Below are positions 56,343 to 64,000 of a stretch of 64,000 nucleotides of DNA, piece by piece. This DNA is from Luteibacter sp. UNCMF331Sha3.1 (GTDB lineage Bacteria > Pseudomonadota > Gammaproteobacteria > Xanthomonadales > Rhodanobacteraceae). Below the pieces are notes generated by a model. That model was not told where the DNA came from. It worked only from the letters and a program-made list of their open reading frames with translations, and did no database searches. The stretch's first letter is position 1; each line of letters starts with the position of its first letter. A program made the position numbers and the translations under genes. Location: contig NZ_FOBU01000002.1 in the NCBI RefSeq assembly GCF_900109915.1, positions 947,170-1,011,169 of the forward strand. The letters are read 5' to 3'.

Positions 56343-57133
56343 TGGCAGCCGATCCCGCTATTCCTGTCGGGATAGAAGCTTCGGCCGCACCAGCCGGCCG
56401 TGCTTCGACGGCCGTGTCTGCGAGAGAGCAGATAAAGCGGGATTTCAAGGATTATTGGGAGGCGGCGGACAAGTCGCGGCTTGAGGCACCTGAAGAGCAA
56501 AAGGCTCTCTTCGTTTCCGCTCACAAATATGCGGCCTGCCTCACTCAACTTTCCCGGGCTGCCGCCGCGACCCTTGAAGAGCATCAGAGGATATTTCTCC
56601 AAGAGATTTCATCGGACGCTATCCATATCGTCCATGTGCTGATTGGCGGCGACGCTCGGGGCGCTCGGTTCTATCTGCGGAGCATTCTGGAAAACTTCTG
56701 GCGCCATCATTATTTCCGGGATCATCCCGTCGAATATAGGTGGCTCCACAGCCGTTCGAAGTATTACTTAGAGCTCAAGACGCTCCGAGATCACTGTGCG
56801 TGGTTGGAATGCTTCCACGGTAAGGCGAAACCGATGATGAGCGATCTAAACCGCCTCTACGGGGACCTGTCCTCTGCCGTCCATAGCACATCGTCTAAAA
56901 CGCTGGTCCTGAGAGCCGCACTCGCTGACATTCGGCTTTCCGCGGAACAGGCCGTCACGGTCAGCAAGGACCTTCACGATGTGTTGAAGGCCTGCCTTGG
57001 CCTTACCCTCGTCTCTGAGCAGGAACTGTTCTCCGGGCTCCACGTGAACACCCAGGAACTGCTTTTGAGTGTGCTCTCGGTAAAGCACCGCCGCTGGGTC
57101 GAGGCCGACCATGCTGCTGCCCGCGGCCTTTAA
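56342..57133 (+). CDS. Third gene of the ParA-led operon, helical protein of unknown function
   Basis: The 263-residue protein is mostly helical (RDFKDYWEAADKSRLEAPEE, HIVHVLIGGDARGARFYLRS, WRHHYFRDHPVEYRWLHSRS). Residues about 175-185 read RLYGDLSSAVHSTS, a Y-x2-LS-x2-VHS pattern also found in HEPN-like and AbiV-type proteins, but the exact R-x4-6-H spacing is not met. Its ATG overlaps the preceding stop codon by one base. It may be the effector of the operon. No known family is claimed. Confidence 0.55.
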   Translation: MAADPAIPVGIEASAAPAGRASTAVSAREQIKRDFKDYWEAADKSRLEAPEEQKALFVSAHKYAACLTQLSRAAAATLEEHQRIFLQEISSDAIHIVHVLIGGDARGARFYLRSILENFWRHHYFRDHPVEYRWLHSRSKYYLELKTLRDHCAWLECFHGKAKPMMSDLNRLYGDLSSAVHSTSSKTLVLRAALADIRLSAEQAVTVSKDLHDVLKACLGLTLVSEQELFSGLHVNTQELLLSVLSVKHRRWVEADHAAARGL

Positions 57134-57244
57134 TGCTCGCACACAGGTCGATCTGGCATTGGGCTGGCCTTACTTGCTGGCGGCATGGAATCAACAATGG
57201 CATTCCATGCGTATTGGGAAGGGGCGGGCTATCCCGCTTCAGCG

Positions 57245-58840
57245 CTAAGTGACTTCCATTTGTGACCTTGCTCGGCGATCTAATACGGCCTTTTCTCGGC
57301 GCTTTCTTCGTTTGATACGGTCGAAGAAGTCAACAAAGGCTTCCGGATTGTAAAGCTGGAGGATCACCGCGCTGTGGGTGATCTGTGCCACTGCCGCAGC
57401 GCGCTCGGACAAGGTCGGCACATCGATGTAGTGGCCACGCAGCACCGAGTTGCCCTGGCTGTGTCCCGTGATGCGGGCCAGTCGTCCTTCCGGAATGTTC
57501 AAGCGGTCGGCTGCCGTGGAAAAGGTATGCCGAAAGCAGTGAAACACCTGGCCCTCGCCCTGGATGCGGCAGCGCTGGCGCAGGTAGGTGCGATTGAACC
57601 AGTCGCTGATCGCGTCCCCTGGTTTGGCACCCAGACCCGGGAAAAGGGGGCCGCTCCCCAGTTCATTCCGCACCTGAGCCACGTAATCCAAAAAACCGGC
57701 TCCCAGCAGTGCGGGATGGATCGGCACGAACCGTTTGGACTGCCGGTTCTTGATCCGCTGGCCAGGAAACCGCGCGGCGATGTGGAGCCCCCAAATGCCT
57801 GCCACTTCCTCCACGTCCTCGGTGTGGAACTGTCCGAGTTCCTGGACTCGGGCGCCGGTATACAGCGCGAGGGCAGGGACCCACCACTGGGCCGGCGTCC
57901 GGCAATACAGTTCACGGAACGCCGGATTAAAAATGGTGCCGAGTTCGGCAGGCGTAAACGCCCGACGGCTCTGTGTGTCTTCCTGTTCCCGCGTCATGAC
58001 GTGGATGGACGCGCACGGATTGCGGTCAATGTCCCGGCGTTCCAGCGACCAGTTGAAGAAGACCCGGAGCCGGTCAAGATGTTTCTCCCGGGTGCGTAGG
58101 CTGATCGGCGCCTCATCATTCCGCTTAGCCACGATGATCACCTCCCGAGGAGACAGATCTTTGTAAGGCGACCGCTTCGATGCGTTCGGTGGCCAATGGG
58201 CCAGCGCATCCAGTAGGCGGTCCATATCCTCGGCGCCGACGTTCGCCAGCGGCTTGTCGCCCACGATCCCGACAAAAAGGCGCATGGTGAACGCGGTATC
58301 CAACTTGTTGGCTTCGGCGCGCTGCTTTTGGTTGAACTGTTCCAGAAACAGTTCGACCCGTTGCTCCAGCATCGGGCCATCGGCGGGCGGAGGCGGTAGG
58401 CGGGTGCGAACGAACTGCGGGTCGGGCGGGATGCTGCGCAAGAGGCGCACCATGTCCATGGCGTTCTCATGGTCTTCGGGGCCGTCGGCGATGATCACCC
58501 AACTGCCATCCAGGCGTTCTTCGACCTGGTAGCGCGCGTGATCCGTCCACTGATCCGGGTCGTCGGTGATCCGGCGCCGGATGCGTCGGCCATCAATATG
58601 GACGTAAGCCATGGCGGCGCCGGCGTCGGCTGACTTCCCGTTCTTCCCCATGACTTTCAGTCCACTGAAAAACTCGGCCAGAGCATAGCCCAGCCGTGCT
58701 GCGGCCAATCGGGCTTCATCGCCACGACGGCCACCCAGGGACTTCAGGATGAAGCGTGCGCCCCAAGTGGACCGGGCGTGGACGGGAACCAGGAAGCGGA
58801 CATACAGACCCGACGGCCGCGGAATGAAATAGGGCTTCGG
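57245..58840 (-). CDS. Tyrosine integrase of the ssrA element
   Basis: The 531-residue integrase has an N-terminal arm/core-binding region and a catalytic domain with R in YTGARVQELGQFH, H-R in VFHCFRHTFST, the second H in RITGHSQGN and the tyrosine in RGHYIDVP. Its gene ends at 57245 and starts about 110 bp from the ssrA 3' end, the classic site of an integrase that recombines at tmRNA. I use the GTG at 58840; a TTG at 58903 would translate the arm-type repeat, which is non-coding at the other end of the element. It is expected to act at the 18-bp att repeats. Confidence 0.85.
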   Translation of the reverse strand, partial: PKPYFIPRPSGLYVRFLVPVHARSTWGARFILKSLGGRRGDEARLAAARLGYALAEFFSGLKVMGKNGKSADAGAAMAYVHIDGRRIRRRITDDPDQWTDHARYQVEERLDGSWVIIADGPEDHENAMDMVRLLRSIPPDPQFVRTRLPPPPADGPMLEQRVELFLEQFNQKQRAEANKLDTAFTMRLFVGIVGDKPLANVGAEDMDRLLDALAHWPPNASKRSPYKDLSPREVIIVAKRNDEAPISLRTREKHLDRLRVFFNWSLERRDIDRNPCASIHVMTREQEDTQSRRAFTPAELGTIFNPAFRELYCRTPAQWWVPALALYTGARVQELGQFHTEDVEEVAGIWGLHIAARFPGQRIKNRQSKRFVPIHPALLGAGFLDYVAQVRNELGSGPLFPGLGAKPGDAISDWFNRTYLRQRCRIQGEGQVFHCFRHTFSTAADRLNIPEGRLARITGHSQGNSVLRGHYIDVPTLSERAAAVAQITHSAVILQLYNPEAFVDFFDRIKRRKRREKAVLDRRARSQMEVT

Positions 58841-58847
58841 CACAAAA

Positions 58848-58866
58848 CGATACCCAAAACGATACC
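58848..58866 (+). repeat. Right arm-type repeat
   Basis: CGATACCCAAAACGATACC repeats the left-end copy at 47305-47323 exactly and in the same orientation, 82 bp inside the right att repeat. It lies just upstream of the integrase start and may also serve to autoregulate the gene. Confidence 0.6.
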
Positions 58867-58911
58867 TCGTGGATGGGCGTTTCAGGTCGAAATCAAACCC
58901 CAAAAACGCAA

Positions 58912-58940
58912 TCGGGCCAAGAGGTTAGGTCTTGGCCCGA
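58912..58940 (-). terminator. Replacement ssrA terminator supplied by the element
   Basis: TCGGGCCAAGA-GGTTAGG-TCTTGGCCCGA has perfect 11-bp arms. On the minus strand it is followed after four bases by TTTTT. It lies 9 bp downstream of the ssrA CCA end and inside the element, where it would end tmRNA transcription before the integrase gene. Confidence 0.7.
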
Positions 58941-58947
58941 GCGTCGA

Positions 58948-59341
<394 letters not shown>

Positions 59342-59423
59342 GGGGAAAAACGTGGTGTGACTACGCTTATCAGTATATGGCCGGCGCATGACACCCACAA
59401 TGGGCGTCGGCCGGCTGTTCAGG

Positions 59424-59924
59424 TCAGGCCTTGCGGTTGTGGGCGCGCATGACGCGCTGCTTGTCGACGGCCCACTCGCGCTCTTTCTCCGCGGTGCGCT
59501 TGTCGTGGTCCTGCTTGCCCTTGGCCAGGCCGATCTCGCACTTCACCTTGTTGTTCTTCCAGTACATCGCGGTGGGAACGAGGGTGTAGCCCTTGCGCTC
59601 GACGGCGCCGACCAGCCGGTCGATCTCCTCGCGATGCAGCAGCAGCTTGCGTGTGCGCCGGTCGTTGGCGACGACGTGGGTGGATGCGCTGATCAGCGGC
59701 GGGATCTGCGCGCCGACGAGGAACACCTCGCCGTGCTGGATGATCGCGTAGCAGCCTTCGCCGAAGTTGATGCGGCCGGCGCGCAGCGACTTGAGCTCCC
59801 AGCCCTGCAACGCCATGCCGGCTTCGAACCGCTGGTCGATGTGGTATTCGTGACGCGCGCGCTTGTTCAGCGCGATCGTGCCGCGGCCTTCCTTTTCCGT
59901 GTCCTTTGCTTTCGCTTTTGCCAT
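59424..59924 (-). CDS. smpB: SsrA-binding protein
   Basis: SmpB binds the tRNA-like part of tmRNA and carries it into the stalled ribosome. The 166-residue protein has the OB-fold core with [40 protein letters not shown] and [21 protein letters not shown], and the basic tail [17 protein letters not shown] that folds in the decoding site. A short Lys/Ala-rich extension precedes the usual start. It lies 83 bp from ssrA on the same strand, as is common in proteobacteria, and divergent from the ratA-rnfH pair. Confidence 0.96.
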   Translation of the reverse strand: MAKAKAKDTEKEGRGTIALNKRARHEYHIDQRFEAGMALQGWELKSLRAGRINFGEGCYAIIQHGEVFLVGAQIPPLISASTHVVANDRRTRKLLLHREEIDRLVGAVERKGYTLVPTAMYWKNNKVKCEIGLAKGKQDHDKRTAEKEREWAVDKQRVMRAHNRKA

Positions 59925-60001
59925 GTCCGCTAAAATCGGTCTATCGGGTCCCTGATACAAGGCCGGCGGATCCATGCGCCGGCGAAACAGACGAGGTCTT
60001 C

Positions 60002-60430
60002 ATGATTGAAATCCGCCGCAGTGCGATCGTGCCGTTCACGCCCGCGCAGATGTTCGACCTGGTCAACGATGTGGAAGCATACCCAAAGCGCTTCGGCTGG
60101 TGTGACGCCGCCACGGTGGTGGAGCGGGCCGACGATGTGCTGGTGGCGCGCCTCGATCTCAAGTTCGCGGGCCTCAAGCAGAACTTCACCACCCGCAACA
60201 CCATGCAGCGTCCGGAAAGGCTCACGATGAAGTTCGTGGAAGGTCCGTTCCGCTCGCTCGATGGCACCTTCACCTTCCAGGCCCTTGGCGACGTCGGCTG
60301 CAAGATCGCCCTGGAGCTGGATTTCGATTACGCCGGCCTCGGCGGCAGCGTGCTGAAGATGGGTTTCCAGCAACTGGCCAACCGCATGGTCGACGACTTC
60401 TGCGACGAGGCGCGTCGGCAGTATGGCTGA
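60002..60430 (+). CDS. ratA: RatA-type SRPBCC/COQ10-like protein
   Basis: The 142-residue protein has a START-like SRPBCC fold (IEIRRSAIVPFTPAQMFDLVNDVEAYPKRFGWCD in part, then FTFQALGDVGCKIALELDFDY, GFQQLANRMVDDFCDEARRQYG). E. coli RatA was reported to block 70S ribosome assembly; other family members bind ubiquinone (Coq10). Which role applies here cannot be told from sequence. The upstream reading frame has no homology, so the ATG at 60002 is used. It overlaps rnfH by 8 bp and is divergent from smpB, the conserved smpB-ratA-rnfH arrangement. Confidence 0.88.
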   Translation: MIEIRRSAIVPFTPAQMFDLVNDVEAYPKRFGWCDAATVVERADDVLVARLDLKFAGLKQNFTTRNTMQRPERLTMKFVEGPFRSLDGTFTFQALGDVGCKIALELDFDYAGLGGSVLKMGFQQLANRMVDDFCDEARRQYG

Positions 60431-60701
60431 GATCGCTATCGAGGTCGCCTACGCCGGGCCCGAGGGGCAGGTGGTACTGCCGCTGACGGTACCCCTGGGC
60501 ACCACGGCATGGCAGGCGGCGGAGCGGGCCATGGCGGGGCTGCCGGCGGGTGTACTGCCGGATCCGGGCAGGCTCGGTATCTTTGCGAAGAAGGTCGCTG
60601 CCGACCGTGTGCTGGAGGAGGGCGATCGCCTCGAGCTGTATCGCCCGCTGATCCTCGATCCGATGGAGGCGAGGCGGCGCCGCGCAAAGCGCGGCGCCTG
60701 A
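60423..60701 (+). CDS. rnfH: RnfH/RatB-family ubiquitin-fold protein
   Basis: The 92-residue protein has a beta-grasp fold (EIAIEVAYAGPEGQVVLPLT, RLGIFAKKVAADRVLEEGDR, LELYRPLILDPMEARRRRAK), the layout of RnfH (RatB). Function is not established; it is found beside ratA and smpB in most gammaproteobacteria. The gene overlaps ratA by 8 bp. Its last codons contain a perfect 10-bp stem that also looks like a terminator. Confidence 0.88.
   Translation: MAEIAIEVAYAGPEGQVVLPLTVPLGTTAWQAAERAMAGLPAGVLPDPGRLGIFAKKVAADRVLEEGDRLELYRPLILDPMEARRRRAKRGA
60676..60698 (+). terminator. Hairpin at the 3' end of rnfH
   Basis: GGCGCCGCGC-AAA-GCGCGGCGCC forms a perfect 10-bp stem inside the last codons of rnfH, followed by a weak T-run (CTTATTTCTT) about 15 bp later. 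It probably separates the transcripts of ratA-rnfH and the convergent bamE. Confidence 0.4.
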
Positions 60702-60711
60702 TCCGGGTCGC

Positions 60712-61176
60712 TTATTTCTTGCCGTCGTCCGACGAGCCGCCGCCGAAGATGCCGCCGTCGCCGTCGTCCTTTTTGGGGCTGGTGTTCTTGTCGCCCTCGG
60801 CACCGCCCGTCGGGTTGGCCTTGTACTTCTCGGAATCCTTCAGCAGCTCCTTGGCGTCCTGAGCGAAGAAATCGCCCTCGGTACGGACCAGGGTGTCGTT
60901 GTTGAAGGTGAGGGTGAGCGTGCGGGTCGTCATCTTCCGGCCGCGATGCGAGAAGGTCGAGACGTAATCCCAGCGATCCTGATCGAACGGCGAGATCACC
61001 GACGGGGTACCCAGCAGCACGAGCACCTGGCGCTTGGTCATGCCGGGCTGCAGCTGGTCGACGTTCTTCTTGTCGAGCAGGTTGCCCTGCTGCACGTCGG
61101 GGGTATAGACGAGGCCACAGCCCGCGATGGCGGTCGCCATCATGGCCAAACCCAGCGTGCGGATGAGCTTATGCAT
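60712..61176 (-). CDS. bamE: Outer-membrane protein assembly factor BamE
   Basis: BamE is the small lipoprotein of the BAM complex that inserts beta-barrel proteins in the outer membrane. The 154-residue precursor has a lipoprotein signal (GLAMMATAIAGC, lipobox IAGC), the SmpA/OmlA domain (DVQQGNLLDKKNVDQLQPGM, TKRQVLVLLGTPSVISPFDQ, RWDYVSTF), and an unusually long Gly/Asp/Lys-rich C-terminal tail (GGAEGDKNTSPKKDDGDGG). It is divergent from fur by 73 bp, the arrangement seen in Xanthomonas (omlA-fur). Confidence 0.93.
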   Translation of the reverse strand: MHKLIRTLGLAMMATAIAGCGLVYTPDVQQGNLLDKKNVDQLQPGMTKRQVLVLLGTPSVISPFDQDRWDYVSTFSHRGRKMTTRTLTLTFNNDTLVRTEGDFFAQDAKELLKDSEKYKANPTGGAEGDKNTSPKKDDGDGGIFGGGSSDDGKK

Positions 61177-61249
61177 GCGTAGTAACGTCCGGATCGTGAA
61201 GTCTGTGATGATACACTAAGCGCCTTATGGCACCGCGAGGGGTCTTACC

Positions 61250-61663
61250 ATGGACCAGGAAACCAAAGAGCTCCGCAAGGCGGGCCTGAAAGTCACGCAT
61301 CCCCGGATGCGCATCCTCCAGATTTTCGAGGAAGCCGATCAGCCCCACCTCACCGCTGAAGACATCTACAAGCGCCTGCTCTCCCATCAGGAGGATATCG
61401 GCCTTGCCACGGTGTACCGCGTGCTGACCCAGTTCGAAGCCGCCGGCATCGTGATGAAGCACAACTTCGAGGGCGGCCAGGCCGTTTACGAGCTCGACCG
61501 CGGCAAGCATCACGATCACATGATCGACGTGGACAGCGGAAAGGTCATCGAGTTCATCAGCGAGGAGATCGAACGCCTCCAGCACGAGATCGCCGACCGC
61601 CATGGCTACGTCATCGAGGACCACAGCCTGGTGCTCTACGTGCGGCCCAAGAAGAAGCGCTAA
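61250..61663 (+). CDS. fur: Ferric uptake regulator
   Basis: Fur represses iron-uptake genes when loaded with Fe(II). The 137-residue protein has the winged helix (HLTAEDIYKRLLSHQEDIGL, ATVYRVLTQFEAAGIV) and the metal-binding dimerisation domain with KHHDHMIDVDSGKVIEF. It has no cysteine at all; the CxxC of E. coli Fur (structural zinc) is missing, as in Pseudomonas Fur. A strong intrinsic terminator follows the stop. It is divergent from bamE. Confidence 0.95.
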   Translation: MDQETKELRKAGLKVTHPRMRILQIFEEADQPHLTAEDIYKRLLSHQEDIGLATVYRVLTQFEAAGIVMKHNFEGGQAVYELDRGKHHDHMIDVDSGKVIEFISEEIERLQHEIADRHGYVIEDHSLVLYVRPKKKR

Positions 61664-61684
61664 GGCGCCGACCGGCTCGTCGCG

Positions 61685-61708
61685 AAAAGGCCCTGCGGGG
61701 CCTTTTTT
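61685..61708 (+). terminator. Rho-independent terminator of fur
   Basis: AAAAGGCCC-TGCG-GGGCCTTTT with two more T forms a 9-bp stem and U-run 22 bp after the fur stop, a typical intrinsic terminator. Confidence 0.85.
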
Positions 61709-61760
61709 GTTGCGCGGTGGGGCGACAGTTGCTGGTAATGGCCTTGCCGGCGAACCCATC

Positions 61761-61783
61761 GCCAGCAGGCTGGCTCCCACCGG
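61761..61783. repeat. Partial copy of the GTGGGAGC dispersed repeat
   Basis: GCCAGCAGGCTGGCTCCCACCGG shares 22 bases exactly with 14919-14940 but lacks the left arm of the full palindrome. It lies in the fur/sensor-kinase intergenic space. Confidence 0.6.
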
Positions 61784-61823
61784 ATATGCTCGGGGGAGGG
61801 TGAGATTCTCCAAACGCGCACAT

Positions 61824-61859
61824 AAAAACGCCGCCGGTGGACTCCTGTCCACCGGCGGC
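61824..61859 (-). terminator. Rho-independent terminator of the sensor kinase gene
   Basis: GCCGCCGGTGGA-(6)-TCCACCGGCGGC has perfect 12-bp arms, and on the minus strand is followed by GTTTTTATG. It lies about 180 bp past the kinase stop; nothing coding is supported in between. Confidence 0.6.
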
Positions 61860-62042
61860 TTGATCCGGCATCTTCATGGCTCGTGAAACGCGAGTTGCTC
61901 GCAGAATCGCGGACTGCCATGTCGTACCGGCGAGGCTGACATCCTGTCGCCTCATCAGGCCGATCGTCCCCACGACCGACCTGGGCTCACCGTCTCTCGA
62001 CGGCGGCTCCCCCACATCGATAATGGGATGCTAACGAAGCGT

Positions 62043-63662
62043 TCACCCACCCGGTATCGGAAAATTTCCTATGTCGGATCCGATACTTGTGCTGCGCAGC
62101 AGCACCCGTAGGTGAAGGCCTACCGGTTCTGGCCGGATGCGGAAGAGTCCGCCGAGGGCGGTAATGCGGTCGCTCATACCCTGCAGCCCACGGCCTCCCC
62201 CATCGGTTCGCACGGGGCGGGGCGTGGACGGCAGGCCAGCGCCGTTGTCGCGAATATCGAGGATCGCGACCGGTCCGGTATCACGGAGGCCGATACGCAA
62301 CCGCAGCATCATCCGACTTGCACCGGAATGACGCACGACGTTCGTGGCGCTCTCCTGGACGACGCGATAGATCGCCGTCAGGGTGTCGTCGTCGAGCAGG
62401 CGGGGTTCGCCGCGCAGGTCGGTGGCGTACTGGATGCCCGCGGCGGTGAGCATGTCGCGGATCGGGCCCTCGTCCAGCGCCCGGAACAGGCCGAACTCGT
62501 CGAGGACCGAGGGGCGCAGGCTGTCCAGCATCTTGTGCAGCGCGCGGCGCATGTGACCGAGGATGCCGTTGATCGACACCCCGATGTCGTCCAGGCCGGC
62601 GTTGCCGAGACGGTTCTGGGCGAGCTTCAGGTGCGTCTGGATGGCCGTGAGGTTCTGGCCGAGCTCGTCGTGGAGCTCCGCGGCCATGTGCTTGCGCAGG
62701 TTCTCCTCCGCCTGCAGGTTGCCTCGGGCGGCGTCGCGAAGCTGGCGCGCCAGCTGGTCCAGCCGCTGGTTAGCCGCCGCCAGATGGGTGTTCTGCTGGG
62801 CCACCCTCTCGCTGCTGCGGCGGAGGGCATCCGTCGCGGCGCCGAGCATCAGCGTGCCGGTGCCGGCCACGGCGAGGAAGAGGTGGGCGGCGGCCGTGGG
62901 AACCCCGCGGCCGATCATGTCCTCGGTGACGTTCAGGCCCACGCTGGTGATCAGCATGGCCAGGCCGGCGCCGCGCCAGCCGTGGCGGAAGGCGAAGAAC
63001 AGCACCGGGGCGAGCGAGAGCACGCGGGCGAACTGCGGCTGCGGCGAGTACTCGGCCAGTGTGATCAGGATCGCGAGCGAGGGCAGCATCACCAGCAGGC
63101 CGTCGAGCAGCAGCTCGGCCAGGGACGCCTGCGTGGGGCGCTCGCGGAACACGAGCACCATGACGGGCACGACCAGCAGGACGCCGAGGTAGTTGCCGAG
63201 CAGGTCGCTGCCGAACGTGGTGCCGAGCATTTCCACCGGGGCGGCGGGGTGCATCGAGGCCATCATCGCGGCGTTGCCCGCGGTGGCGACCGTGGCGGTG
63301 ACCATCGCGGAAAGCAGCAGGCGCGCGACGTCTTCCGGGGTATTGAGGCTGGCGTGCAGGTGCGCGCGACGCAGCAGCCAGACGCAGGCGGCCACCATCA
63401 GGGGCTCGGGTGCGTCGCCCAGCATGAAGCCGGCGCCGCCGATGGGCAGGCCGCTACGCCATTCGCAGAACGCGCTGGCCACGATCTCGGCGCCAAGGAT
63501 CCAGAACCAGTCGCGGGTGCGCAGCAGCAGAAGGGCACCGAACCGCAAGCCGAAGGGCAGTACCCAATAGGGCTGCTCCGTCGGCCATAGCATCACCCAC
63601 GCGACGGCGTAGGCGATGGCAAAGATAGGCCCGGCGAAGCGGGAAGAACCGAGTAGTCGCAT
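62043..63662 (-). CDS. MASE1-type membrane sensor histidine kinase (NarX-like HisKA_3)
   Basis: The 539-residue kinase has eight or so N-terminal membrane segments forming a MASE1-type sensor (residues about 5-280), a coiled linker (QNTHLAAANQRLDQLARQLR), a HisKA_3 dimerisation domain with the phospho-histidine in MAAELHDELGQNL, and an ATPase domain with N-box ESATNVVRHSGAS and G-box DNGAGLPS and GRGLQGMSDR. It is divergent, 86 bp, from a NarL/UhpA-type response regulator, its probable partner. The signal is unknown. Confidence 0.88.
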   Translation of the reverse strand: MRLLGSSRFAGPIFAIAYAVAWVMLWPTEQPYWVLPFGLRFGALLLLRTRDWFWILGAEIVASAFCEWRSGLPIGGAGFMLGDAPEPLMVAACVWLLRRAHLHASLNTPEDVARLLLSAMVTATVATAGNAAMMASMHPAAPVEMLGTTFGSDLLGNYLGVLLVVPVMVLVFRERPTQASLAELLLDGLLVMLPSLAILITLAEYSPQPQFARVLSLAPVLFFAFRHGWRGAGLAMLITSVGLNVTEDMIGRGVPTAAAHLFLAVAGTGTLMLGAATDALRRSSERVAQQNTHLAAANQRLDQLARQLRDAARGNLQAEENLRKHMAAELHDELGQNLTAIQTHLKLAQNRLGNAGLDDIGVSINGILGHMRRALHKMLDSLRPSVLDEFGLFRALDEGPIRDMLTAAGIQYATDLRGEPRLLDDDTLTAIYRVVQESATNVVRHSGASRMMLRLRIGLRDTGPVAILDIRDNGAGLPSTPRPVRTDGGGRGLQGMSDRITALGGLFRIRPEPVGLHLRVLLRSTSIGSDIGNFPIPGG

Positions 63663-63748
63663 GCCGGAATGTTACATGGCGGATGGGCGGAGTCGTTGTC
63701 TGGTCTTGCCCGTACGCACGCGTCGGGAGAGCCTGCTACATTCTGTCC

Positions 63749-64000
63749 ATGCCAAGAATCGTCCTAGTAGATGACCACGCCATCGTCCGTGAAGGTTTCA
63801 AGCGGCTCATCGAGCTGGAGCCCGATCTGGACGTCGTCGCCGAAGCGCGCAACGCCGACGAGGCCGTGGATGCGGTCACCCAGCACCGGCCCGACCTGGT
63901 GGCGGTCGACCTGTCCTTGCCGGACGGCAGCGGCCTGCCCCTGATCGAGCACCTCGGCAGCATCGCTCCCGGGATGAAGATCGTGGTGCTGAGCATGCAC
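63749..64000 (+). CDS. NarL/UhpA-family response regulator (partial, runs off the window)
   Basis: The visible 84 residues are a receiver domain: acidic pair in IVLVDDHAIVREGFKRL (D8, D9), phospho-acceptor D54 in VAVDLSLPDGSG and the start of the switch region IVVLSMH. By the family pattern a LuxR-type HTH should follow outside the window. It is divergent from the MASE1 kinase gene and most likely its cognate regulator. Confidence 0.88.
   Translation, partial: MPRIVLVDDHAIVREGFKRLIELEPDLDVVAEARNADEAVDAVTQHRPDLVAVDLSLPDGSGLPLIEHLGSIAPGMKIVVLSMH

Noticed and set aside
61860-62042. A possible small gene between the kinase stop and its terminator
   Set aside because: No frame with a ribosome site or coding character was found; it is treated as 3' untranslated sequence.

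Overview
The window is high-GC chromosomal DNA from a gammaproteobacterium of the Xanthomonadales, most likely Rhodanobacteraceae (Luteibacter/Dyella-like). This rests on gene content (RoxA, a two-gene rnfH/ratA block beside smpB, a cysteine-free Fur, a YtrA-type GntR/ABC operon, TonB receptor plus polyphosphate/phosphate-selective-type porin) and a tmRNA tag reading ANDNYYGDNSVALAA. The genus is an inference.

1-41.9 kb is mostly ordinary core and shell genome. It starts with a partial sucA, then purB-roxA-DUF7931 and divergent fumC, a serine hydrolase, a YtrA-type ABC operon led by two small paralogous exported peptides, a TonB receptor, a porin, an M28 peptidase lipoprotein, an AraC regulator, an LD-carboxypeptidase homologue that has lost its nucleophile, a LytS/LytTR two-component pair, a CocE-type hydrolase, a CPA1 antiporter and an M1 peptidase. 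Next come a LysR/SDR pair, an HMCES (YedK) protein, a GAF-PAS-GGDEF diguanylate cyclase, a block of three AraC/GlxA-type regulators with two oxidoreductases, kdsA, and a tandem pair of small paralogues.

41.9-47.2 kb changes character (lower GC, orphan genes) and looks like a defence-type accessory region. It holds a zinc-ribbon protein with a HEPN-like R-x4-H motif, a membrane-anchored orphan, and a two-gene unit that couples a nucleoid-associated (NA37/YejK-like) protein to a protein with three C-terminal membrane segments.

47.22-58.97 kb is an integrative element inserted in the 3' end of ssrA (tmRNA). An 18-bp direct repeat marks both ends, an integrase gene sits next to the intact ssrA, matching 19-bp arm-type repeats lie just inside each end, and the probable original ssrA terminator is stranded beyond the far end. 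The element carries a MobA/MobL relaxase with a candidate oriT, a TIR-like nucleotide-binding protein with a small partner, a second tyrosine recombinase, a divergent XRE regulator with a two-gene membrane/secreted unit, and a translationally coupled three-gene operon led by a ParA-type ATPase.

From 58.9 kb core genome resumes: ssrA, smpB, ratA-rnfH, bamE, fur, and a MASE1-type sensor kinase divergent from a NarL-type response regulator that runs off the window.
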